Source of the DNA: Actinomycetes bacterium
Lineage (GTDB): Bacteria > Actinomycetota > Acidimicrobiia > Acidimicrobiales > RAAP-2
Direction: 5' to 3'
Assembly: GCA_021810205.1 (NCBI GenBank)
Contig: JAJZJC010000016.1
Coordinates: forward strand, 1-45,062
DNA: 45,062 nucleotides
The notes under the pieces are model-generated. The model did not search any database. It was not told where the DNA came from and was given only the letters and a program-made list of their open reading frames with translations. The position numbers and the translations under genes were made by a program. Shown here piece after piece: positions 39,525 to 45,062 of this stretch. Each line of letters starts with the position of its first letter. The stretch's first letter is position 1.

Positions 39525-40741
39525 CACCCGAGCGCGGTCGGCATCCGCCGGCCGTGGCGTACGTGCCACAGGTAGGTCCGCTCGAAGGCCCGTTTGGCGA
39601 GCAGCCATCGGCGGCCCTCGGACACGGTCGGGATCGTGTTGCGCGGCGGGCGGACCGGGTCGACGGCCAGGTAGGCGCCGCGGTCGCCCATGTCGAGCAC
39701 GCAGCGGGCCGACAGCTCGGCGGTCGCCCCTTCCCGTCCCCCGATCCGAGCGACGATGTCGGAGGCGGCGATCTGGGCCATCTGCTCGGTCATGTGCCCG
39801 GTCTTGGGGAAGTTGACCGGCACCGGCGTCTCTCCGACCGGTGGCAGCGCAACAGCCACCCCGACGGCGTAGACACCGTCGGCGGAGTGGTGGCGGTAGT
39901 GGGCGTCCGCGGGGACGAAGCCCTTCGGGTTCGCCAGCCCGGGGCTCTTCGCCACGGCGTCGACCCCGGCGAGCGGCGGGATGACGATCGAGAGCACCGA
40001 AGGGACGGCGCCCGTCCCCTCAAGCTCGACGGCGTCAGCGGTGATCTTTGTCACCGCCGCCGAGGTGCGGTAGGAGATGTCGCGCTCTTCGAGCTCGCCT
40101 TCGAGGAGCTGGCGGATCTTGCCCGCGCCGCCCATGCCCATGTGGCCGAGGAAGGGCTCGGGGGTGACGAAGGTGATCGGGACGAGGTGGCGCAGCTCGT
40201 GCCGGCGCAGCAGGTGGTCGAGCTCGAAGGCGAGCTCGTAGGCGGGCCCGATGCAGCTTGCCCCGGGGGCGGCCCCGACGACGACCGGACCGGGGTCCGC
40301 CAGGAGGGTTCGCACCGCGCCGGCGAGCTCCTCGGCCTCGGGGGGAGACATGGGCGAGTGGCCCGGTCCGTCGAAGGGCCCGAGGCCTTCCACGGCCTCG
40401 TTGGCGCTGCGGTGCCCGGTGGCGATGACCAAGAAGTCGTAGGGGTGCTCGGCCTGCGTGGTCGTCACGACCTTCCGCTCGGTGTCGATGCCGGTCACCG
40501 TCTCGTGAGCGAAGCTCACCTGCTTTCGCGCCAGTGGCCCGGTGAGGTCGAAGGAGATCTGGGGAAGGGTGCGGCTGCCCATCGCCACCCAGGTGAGCGA
40601 GGGGACGAAGGTGAAGCGCTCGTCTTTCGAGACGAGGGTGATCGCCGCGCGTTCGGGGCCGAGGCGGCGGCGCAGCTCGTAGGCGGTGGTGAGGCCGCCG
40701 AAGGAGCCCCCGACGATGACCACCCGCACGCGCCCGGTCAT
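39521..40741 (-). CDS. sqr: Sulfide:quinone oxidoreductase
   Basis: The 406-residue product is a flavoprotein with VVIVGGSFGGLTTAYELRRR at the N-terminus, Cys163 in GAAPGASCIGPAYELAF and Cys347 in LSARCVLDMGDRGA. These match the conserved redox cysteines of SQR of the Acidithiobacillus ferrooxidans type. VALPPVGETPVPVNFPKTG and the C-terminal ERTYLWHVRHGR fit the quinone and membrane-binding end. SQR oxidises sulfide to sulfane sulfur and feeds electrons to quinone at the inner membrane face. It sits after a DsrE-type gene and before PIG-L in a sulfur operon. Confidence 0.92.
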   Translation of the reverse strand: MTGRVRVVIVGGSFGGLTTAYELRRRLGPERAAITLVSKDERFTFVPSLTWVAMGSRTLPQISFDLTGPLARKQVSFAHETVTGIDTERKVVTTTQAEHPYDFLVIATGHRSANEAVEGLGPFDGPGHSPMSPPEAEELAGAVRTLLADPGPVVVGAAPGASCIGPAYELAFELDHLLRRHELRHLVPITFVTPEPFLGHMGMGGAGKIRQLLEGELEERDISYRTSAAVTKITADAVELEGTGAVPSVLSIVIPPLAGVDAVAKSPGLANPKGFVPADAHYRHHSADGVYAVGVAVALPPVGETPVPVNFPKTGHMTEQMAQIAASDIVARIGGREGATAELSARCVLDMGDRGAYLAVDPVRPPRNTIPTVSEGRRWLLAKRAFERTYLWHVRHGRRMPTALGW

Positions 40742-40865
40742 CGTCCGGCCCCCACGCCCGGAGCGCCGCGCCCGCGCGCGACTCGGCTGGCGTGCAGCAT
40801 TGTCGCCGCCACCCGTCGCCGGTACACGAGGCGCGTTCTGCACGCCAGCATCGCCCGCGTCGTGC

Positions 40866-41216
40866 TCAGAAGCTCACGACCTTGTCGGCCCACAGCGTCC
40901 ATTCGGTCACCTCCTCGAGGGTCGAGCGCCGGGCGCCTTCGACGAGCATGTCGTCGGTGAAGGCCCGGGCGTCCATGCACGTGCCACAGCAGCCGACCTC
41001 GCCGCCGTGGCGGACGACGGCGGTCACCATCCGGTCGAGGTGGTAGTAGCCGTCGGGCACCTTCTGGTTGGCGAGCGCACAGCCGACGGCGTCCCCGAAG
41101 AGGAAGACGCGCACCTCGACCTCGTCCCGCCGGGCGAGCGAGCCAGCGAGGCGCAGACCGTTGTAGGAGCGCTCCGTCCCATAGGGAGGGTCGTTCAAGA
41201 GGGTGAGGACCTTCAT
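40866..41216 (-). CDS. DsrE-family sulfur carrier with Cys-rich loop
   Basis: The 116-residue product has a DsrE/TusD-like fold: MKVLTLLNDPPYGTERSYNG, VEVRVFLFGDAVGCAL, and a loop GGEVGCCGTCMDARAF with three clustered cysteines. Such proteins accept sulfane sulfur from SQR, rhodanese or desulfurase partners. It lies between the cysteine desulfurase and SQR genes on the same strand, with gaps of about 140 and 124 bases, so a shared transcript is likely. The Cys cluster is more than the usual single active cysteine. Confidence 0.9.
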   Translation of the reverse strand: MKVLTLLNDPPYGTERSYNGLRLAGSLARRDEVEVRVFLFGDAVGCALANQKVPDGYYHLDRMVTAVVRHGGEVGCCGTCMDARAFTDDMLVEGARRSTLEEVTEWTLWADKVVSF

Positions 41217-41358
41217 CGGCACTCCTGATGTTCGGGGATCTGGTGTTCGAGGCTCTGGTGGCCGGCTACGGTGCTCCACCGGCTCGTGGCTGTTCCGGTC
41301 CGCTGCGGGCGGCAGGTGACTCGCGGTTCGTGGTGGCGAGGGGCCCGGGTGTCGTACG

Positions 41359-42513
41359 TCATGGTCGGATCGCGTCCTGGTGAGCGGTCACGAGGATGTC
41401 GGCGGCGGTAGCGATCTCGGTCGGGTTGTTGTCGTGGCCGAGCGAGAGTCGAACCGCACCCAGCGCGACGTCGGGCGGTACGCCCATGGCGAGGAGCGTG
41501 ACGGAGGGGGTCTGCTGTCCCACGTGACAGGCCGACCCGGTCGATGCGGCCAGACCTTCGGCGTGGGCCAACACCTCCCAGCCAGGGACCCCAGGGAAGG
41601 ACACGGTCAGCGTGTTGGGCAGAGCGGTGTCCATCGGGGTGTGTCGGACGAGGCCAACGATCCGCTCCGAGAGGGCTTCCCACAACGTGTCGCGCAGAGT
41701 GCGCATCCGCGCTCCCTCGTCGGTCAAACGGGACTGCGCGAGCCCACAGGCAGCTGCGAGCCCGACGATGCCGGCGACGTTCTCCGTGCCCGGCCGCAGA
41801 CCGCGTTCCTGTCCGGCCCCGCGGATCACGGGCTCGAGCGTCGTCCCTCCCCGGACGTACAGCGCGCCGGCACCTTTGGGGCCGTAGCACTTGTGGCCAG
41901 CGACGGAGAGGAGGTCGACCCCGAGGGCCTCGACGGAGACGGGGATCTTCCCGATGGCCTGGGCCGCGTCGGTGTGGATGACGATTCCTGACCGCCGAGC
42001 GGCCTCCGCCACCGCGGGGATCGCCATGATGGCCCCGGTCTCGTTCTGTGCCAGCATCACCGTCACCAGCGCCACATCCGTGGCGAGCGCATTCTCGACG
42101 GTCTCGGGGTCGAGGGTCCCGGCGGGCGTGACGGGCACGCGGGTGATCGTCCATCCTTTGCTTTCCAGCAGATCGCAAGGACCGCTCGTGGCCGGATGCT
42201 CGACCCGCGAGGTGACGATGCGGCGCCGGCCCGGCGGGGCTGATGCTGCGCAGCCGCGGATGGCGAGATTGTTGGACTCGGTGCCACCGTAGGTGAACAC
42301 GATCTCTCCCGGTGCCGCGCCGATGAGCGACGCCACCAGCTCCCGGCTCTCTTCGACGGCCTGATGGGCGCGCTTGCCCAGTGGGTGGTCACTGGAGGGG
42401 TTGCCGAAGTGCTGTTGCAGATAGGGCAACATGGCGTCCAGGGCCTCAGGGGCCAACGGCGTGGTCGCGTTGTGGTCGAGATAGATCAGGTCGGGACCTA
42501 CGGCGGCGGTCAT
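41359..42513 (-). CDS. Cysteine desulfurase (NifS/IscS-like)
   Basis: The 384-residue product is a PLP enzyme with IYLDHNATTPL, GGTESNNLAIRG, RVEHPATSGP with His105, HTDAAQAIGK, the PLP lysine Lys208 in SVAGHKCYGPKG, and the catalytic Cys329 in ASTGSACHVG. It releases sulfur from cysteine as a persulfide. ATG 42513 overlaps the stop of the ArsR-rhodanese gene (ATGA). Grouping with SQR, DsrE and a rhodanese regulator suggests persulfide supply or detoxification rather than iron-sulfur assembly alone. Confidence 0.94.
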   Translation of the reverse strand: MTAAVGPDLIYLDHNATTPLAPEALDAMLPYLQQHFGNPSSDHPLGKRAHQAVEESRELVASLIGAAPGEIVFTYGGTESNNLAIRGCAASAPPGRRRIVTSRVEHPATSGPCDLLESKGWTITRVPVTPAGTLDPETVENALATDVALVTVMLAQNETGAIMAIPAVAEAARRSGIVIHTDAAQAIGKIPVSVEALGVDLLSVAGHKCYGPKGAGALYVRGGTTLEPVIRGAGQERGLRPGTENVAGIVGLAAACGLAQSRLTDEGARMRTLRDTLWEALSERIVGLVRHTPMDTALPNTLTVSFPGVPGWEVLAHAEGLAASTGSACHVGQQTPSVTLLAMGVPPDVALGAVRLSLGHDNNPTEIATAADILVTAHQDAIRP

Positions 42514-43223
42514 CGCGACCACCGCGTGTCGTCGGGCTCCATCTGGCCTTCGGCCCCGGCGGCGACGGGCAGCCCGGCCCGTCGCCACTCGGGCAGGCCG
42601 TCCTCGAGGCAGCGTGCGGTGCGTCCACGCTCGTGAAGGGTGGCAACGGCCTCGGGCGCGAGCAGGCAGAGCGGGCCTCGGCAGTAGGCAACCACCTCGA
42701 CCGTGGGGTCGAGCTCGTCGAGTCGCGCCTCGAGGTGCTCCAAGGGAAGCGAGATCGCACCGGCGATGTGCCCGGCTGCGTACTCCTCGGGGGGTCGCAC
42801 GTCGATGACGACGACGTCGCCCACACGGACCCGCTCGAGCAGCTCGGCTCGGGTCACCCGTTCGGTGCCGTGCGCGTCGGTGCCGATGCCCCGGAGGATT
42901 TGGTCCACCTCGGCAAGGCGCGCCCGGGCCAGGTCGCCGAGCGCGGTGACGAACCGGCAGACCTCTTCACCGGCCGCCCGATAGTAGACGCGGGTCCCCT
43001 CCCGGCGGGTCTCGACGAGCCGGGCTTGGCGCATCACACCCAGGTGAGCCGAGGCCGTCGTGAGCTTGAGGCCGCTCGCTGAGGCGAGCGCCTCGACGCT
43101 GCGTTCACCCTGACAGAGCAGGTCGAGCAGCTCGATGCGCTTGGGGTGCATCACCACCTTGCCGATCCGGGCCAGCTGCGCGTAGAGGTCAGCCCGTCCC
43201 TGCCCAGTGGTCCTATACTCCAT
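42510..43223 (-). CDS. ArsR-type regulator fused to a rhodanese domain
   Basis: The 237-residue product has an ArsR winged helix in its first half (HPKRIELLDLLCQGERS, LKLTTASAHLGVM, RREGTRVYYRAAG) and a rhodanese domain in the second (VVVIDVRPPEEYAAGHIAGA, with Cys181 and Cys186 in VAYCRGPLC). The fusion can sense and carry sulfane sulfur, so it probably represses this operon until sulfide or persulfide appears. Cys37 and Cys89 in the DNA-binding half may also react. ATG 43223 lies inside a dyad operator, and the next gene overlaps its stop. Confidence 0.93.
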   Translation of the reverse strand: MEYRTTGQGRADLYAQLARIGKVVMHPKRIELLDLLCQGERSVEALASASGLKLTTASAHLGVMRQARLVETRREGTRVYYRAAGEEVCRFVTALGDLARARLAEVDQILRGIGTDAHGTERVTRAELLERVRVGDVVVIDVRPPEEYAAGHIAGAISLPLEHLEARLDELDPTVEVVAYCRGPLCLLAPEAVATLHERGRTARCLEDGLPEWRRAGLPVAAGAEGQMEPDDTRWSR

Positions 43224-43233
43224 AACTCTATGG
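43220..43233. promoter_or_regulatory. Inverted repeat at the start of the ArsR-rhodanese gene
   Basis: CCATA-ACTC-TATGG is a perfect dyad spanning the ATG of the ArsR-rhodanese gene. Binding there would block translation initiation or transcription, consistent with autoregulation of the sulfur operon. Confidence 0.5.
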
Positions 43234-43273
43234 ATAACAGATACGGCTGCCGGAGGCAAGCCGCGGGAGCATG

Positions 43274-43314
43274 GGTGAAGGAAGTGTACGACACCTGTGT
43301 CTTTCACCTATACT
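43274..43314 (+). promoter_or_regulatory. Promoter and nested dyads upstream of padR
   Basis: GACAC-CT-GTGTC (43290-43301) is a perfect inverted repeat nested inside wider arms GGTGAA (43274-43279) and TTCACC (43303-43308). TATACT (43309-43314) is a probable -10 only 8 bases before the padR ATG, so the transcript may be leaderless. No clear -35 is seen, hinting at activator or repressor dependence. Confidence 0.5.
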
Positions 43315-43322
43315 CGACGACG

Positions 43323-43748
43323 ATGAAGACCGAGCGCCAACCACGGTGTCGCTGCCGGGTCGGCCCGGGCAGCTTCGAGGTCCGAGCCCGGGTGGAACGT
43401 TTCGCCGAGCCCGCCGTGCTGTTGTTGCTGGCGGAGGGGCCGAGCCATGGCTATGAGCTCGCCGACGCGCTCGAGGGGCTCCTCGACGAGGGCAGGGTCG
43501 ACTTCGGCAACCTCTACCGGTTGCTGCGCTCCCTCGAGGGGGAAGGCCTCGTCACCTCCTCGTGGAGCGAGGAGGCCCCTGGGCCGCTCAAGCGCATCTA
43601 CGAGCTGACCGGCGAGGGCGCCGCGTTGCTCGGTGCCTGGGCGGCGTCGCTCCGGTCGGGCCAGGTGCGGATCACAGCATTGCTGGAGCGCTACGAGGCC
43701 ATCGCCGAGAAGATCGACAACACGGACAACGGAAGGGAACGACCATGA
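43323..43748 (+). CDS. PadR-family transcriptional regulator with N-terminal CXC
   Basis: The 141-residue product has the PadR winged helix: ERFAEPAVLLLLAEGPSHGYEL, then DFGNLYRLLRSLEGEGLV, GPLKRIYELTGEGAALL and a C-terminal helix for dimerisation. An N-terminal RCRCRVG stretch with two cysteines is unusual and could bind metal. Its stop overlaps the ATG of the small Cys-rich protein (ATGA). It is divergent from the sulfur operon and has its own dyad promoter. Confidence 0.92.
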   Translation: MKTERQPRCRCRVGPGSFEVRARVERFAEPAVLLLLAEGPSHGYELADALEGLLDEGRVDFGNLYRLLRSLEGEGLVTSSWSEEAPGPLKRIYELTGEGAALLGAWAASLRSGQVRITALLERYEAIAEKIDNTDNGRERP

Positions 43749-43972
43749 GAACGATGGAACGAGACGACGTGGCGCGAGGCCCGAGGGGCCGAGGGCACGG
43801 CTGCTGCGGAGGATCGGACTGCTGCGGCGGCCACGGAGGTGGCCCCCGCTGGGACCGTGACGACGAAGCACCGAGCCAGCGGAGCATCCTCGAGGAGCGC
43901 CAGCGCAACCTCGAAGAAAAGCTGGCGGAGGTCACCGGCAAGCTCCGAGACCTGGGAGCCGACCGGTCCTGA
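43745..43972 (+). CDS. Small Cys-rich protein with C-terminal coiled coil
   Basis: The 75-residue product has a Gly/Cys segment, HGCCGGSDCCGGHGGG, with two CC pairs, then a charged helix, ILEERQRNLEEKLAEVTGKL, predicted to coil. The pattern resembles small DUF5320-type proteins, but the family is not certain. The ATG overlaps the padR stop. The CC-His cluster could bind metal or an iron-sulfur cluster. It lies between a PadR regulator and a methyltransferase. Confidence 0.75.
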   Translation: MRTMERDDVARGPRGRGHGCCGGSDCCGGHGGGPRWDRDDEAPSQRSILEERQRNLEEKLAEVTGKLRDLGADRS

Positions 43973-43977
43973 GCAGC

Positions 43978-44838
43978 GTGGCGGTGACGTCTGCCTTCGA
44001 GGAGCTCGCCGCCCGCTACGACGCCTGGTACGACACGGCGTCGGGGCGCGTGCTCTACGACCTCGAGCTCGGTTGTCTCCGCCCGTTCCTCTCCGGGACC
44101 GGGGCACCCCGTCTCGAGGTGGGCGTCGGATCGGGACGGTTCGCCGCGGCGCTGGGCGTAGACGTCGGTCTCGACCCCGGCCGAGCAGCGCTGCGCCTGG
44201 CTGCGAAGCGGGGCGTGCGCGTCGTCCAGGGCGCCGGGGAGCGGCTGCCCTTTTCCGACGACGCCTTCGGCGCGGTGGGCCTTGTCGTCACCCTGTGTTT
44301 CGCGGAGGATCCGGAAGGGCTCCTCGGCGAGGTCCGCCGGGTGCTCGGACCCGGCGGAACCCTCGTTGTCGGCCTCGTGCCCGGCGACAGCGCCTGGGGT
44401 CGCTGGTACGAGGAGAAGGGACGCGCCGGCCACCCCTTCTACCAAAGCGCACACTTCCTCACCCTTTCCGACCATCTCCGACTGCTCGGACATGCTGGCT
44501 TCGAACCCGTGGCCAGCCGCTCCACCCTCATCCAGGCCCCAACCGACGCTCCGATCGACGAAGCCGTTCAGGAGGGGATTGTGCCCGGTGCGGGGTTCGT
44601 CGCCCTCGTCGCCAGCGCCGGAGGGGGGAGGCAGCGCGGCGACGTGAAGCCACGCCGTGAATGCCCTGCTATGCCACGGCCGCAGGAGACTGAACAGATC
44701 GACGCTCAAATGTCGCAGGTGCGGAGAGAGCGCCTGCGTACACGAGAACCACCCCACGCGCCCCCGCCGAGGCCTGCCAGCGTACAGAGTCGATCTGTGC
44801 CCCAGCCTCGCGGAGTTACTGCGACGTCGGCCTCTTGA
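43978..44838 (+). CDS. SAM-dependent class I methyltransferase
   Basis: The product of about 286 residues has the class I methyltransferase core: FEELAARYDAWYDT, the SAM motif LEVGVGSGRFAAAL, LPFSDDAFGAVGLV and EVRRVLGPGGTLVVGLV. About 65 residues after LVASAGGG are low-complexity and overlap the convergent recombinase end, so the original stop may have been lost. GTG 43978 is 5 bases after the Cys-rich gene. The substrate is unknown; thiol, metalloid or small-molecule methylation are options. Confidence 0.85.
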   Translation: MAVTSAFEELAARYDAWYDTASGRVLYDLELGCLRPFLSGTGAPRLEVGVGSGRFAAALGVDVGLDPGRAALRLAAKRGVRVVQGAGERLPFSDDAFGAVGLVVTLCFAEDPEGLLGEVRRVLGPGGTLVVGLVPGDSAWGRWYEEKGRAGHPFYQSAHFLTLSDHLRLLGHAGFEPVASRSTLIQAPTDAPIDEAVQEGIVPGAGFVALVASAGGGRQRGDVKPRRECPAMPRPQETEQIDAQMSQVRRERLRTREPPHAPPPRPASVQSRSVPQPRGVTATSAS

Positions 44839-45061
44839 GGTAGCCCGCGCGCCGAACCTTGGCGTGGGTGCCGGCCAGCACGATCATGTCGCCCGCGAGC
44901 ACGGATGAAAGGTTCGACTTGTGTAACGCTGGGTGCACCGATCGCGCCAGGGCGCGAACCTTCGGGTCCGCGCCGCCTGGCACGCGGAACCACGGTACAA
45001 CTCGGTCGTGACCTTCGACGCGGATCTCGTGGACGAGCGCTTGGAGGAGCGCCTTGCGTGC
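44816..45061 (-). CDS. C-terminal end of a large serine recombinase (partial)
   Basis: The frame runs off the right edge. It reads ARKALLQALVHEIRVEGHDR, then VVPWFRVPGG, a pattern common at the C-terminal end of large serine recombinases, and ends at TAA 44816. The catalytic domain lies outside the window. It overlaps the end of the methyltransferase gene by 23 bases. Its identity depends on a short segment; it could be intact or a remnant. Confidence 0.5.
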   Translation of the reverse strand, partial: ARKALLQALVHEIRVEGHDRVVPWFRVPGGADPKVRALARSVHPALHKSNLSSVLAGDMIVLAGTHAKVRRAGYLKRPTSQ

Positions 45062-45062
45062 C

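Overview
The window reads as about 45 kb of a very high-GC actinobacterial chromosome or island. Genes are dense, many start with GTG, and neighbours often overlap by ATGA or GTGA. A rusticyanin-like blue copper protein, a sulfide:quinone oxidoreductase and many metal-resistance genes would fit an acidophilic or metal-exposed iron/sulfur oxidiser (for example Acidimicrobiia). That placement is inference; no rRNA or marker gene is present. I saw no tRNA, rRNA or CRISPR array.

Layout from the left. (1) 1-0.65 kb: a BlaI-type repressor with a truncated membrane partner. (2) 0.9-6.4 kb: a secreted His-rich protein, then on the minus strand a mercury operon: ArsR-type MerR, MerA, a thioredoxin-like protein, a MerF-like protein, a CC-motif membrane protein and a second thioredoxin-like protein. 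(3) 6.5-11.3 kb: cytochrome c maturation genes (CcmI-like, CcmH, CcmF, divergent CcmG/TlpA) and a SHOCT protein. (4) 11.4-12.2 kb: the rusticyanin-like protein. (5) 12.4-18.6 kb: an arsenic operon (arsD, arsA, CBS-domain gene, arsB, DUF2180, CoA-disulfide-reductase-like) with divergent arsR. (6) 18.6-20.5 kb: a phosphate-type MFS transporter coupled to a receiverless winged-helix regulator. (7) 20.8-25.3 kb: a P1B ATPase with an unusual YPC motif, a CopZ-like chaperone, a MerR regulator, a decayed second ATPase and a decayed resolvase. (8) 25.5-27.9 kb: DsrE and TusA sulfur carriers facing an Lgt-like enzyme. (9) 28-30.8 kb: a two-component system with a divergent DUF2933-like small protein. 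(10) 31-35 kb: csoR-copA, an Lgt fragment and a second DUF2933-like protein. (11) 35.2-39.5 kb: a broken PIG-L fragment, a membrane protein, an MMPL exporter and an intact PIG-L deacetylase. (12) 39.5-43.2 kb: a sulfide/persulfide operon (ArsR-rhodanese, cysteine desulfurase, DsrE, SQR, PIG-L). (13) 43.3-45.06 kb: PadR, a Cys-rich small protein, a methyltransferase and the end of a serine recombinase.

The strongest cross-cutting signal is a 17-bp dyad of the form TACTACA-N3-TGTAGTA. It recurs in seven non-coding stretches: upstream of blaI, merR-merA, ccmG, the rusticyanin gene, the Lgt-like gene and both DUF2933-like genes. It resembles operators of BlaI/CopY-type repressors. I propose that the BlaI protein encoded at the left end, or a relative, coordinates copper/mercury handling, extracytoplasmic thiol chemistry and cytochrome assembly. 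This is a hypothesis from sequence alone.
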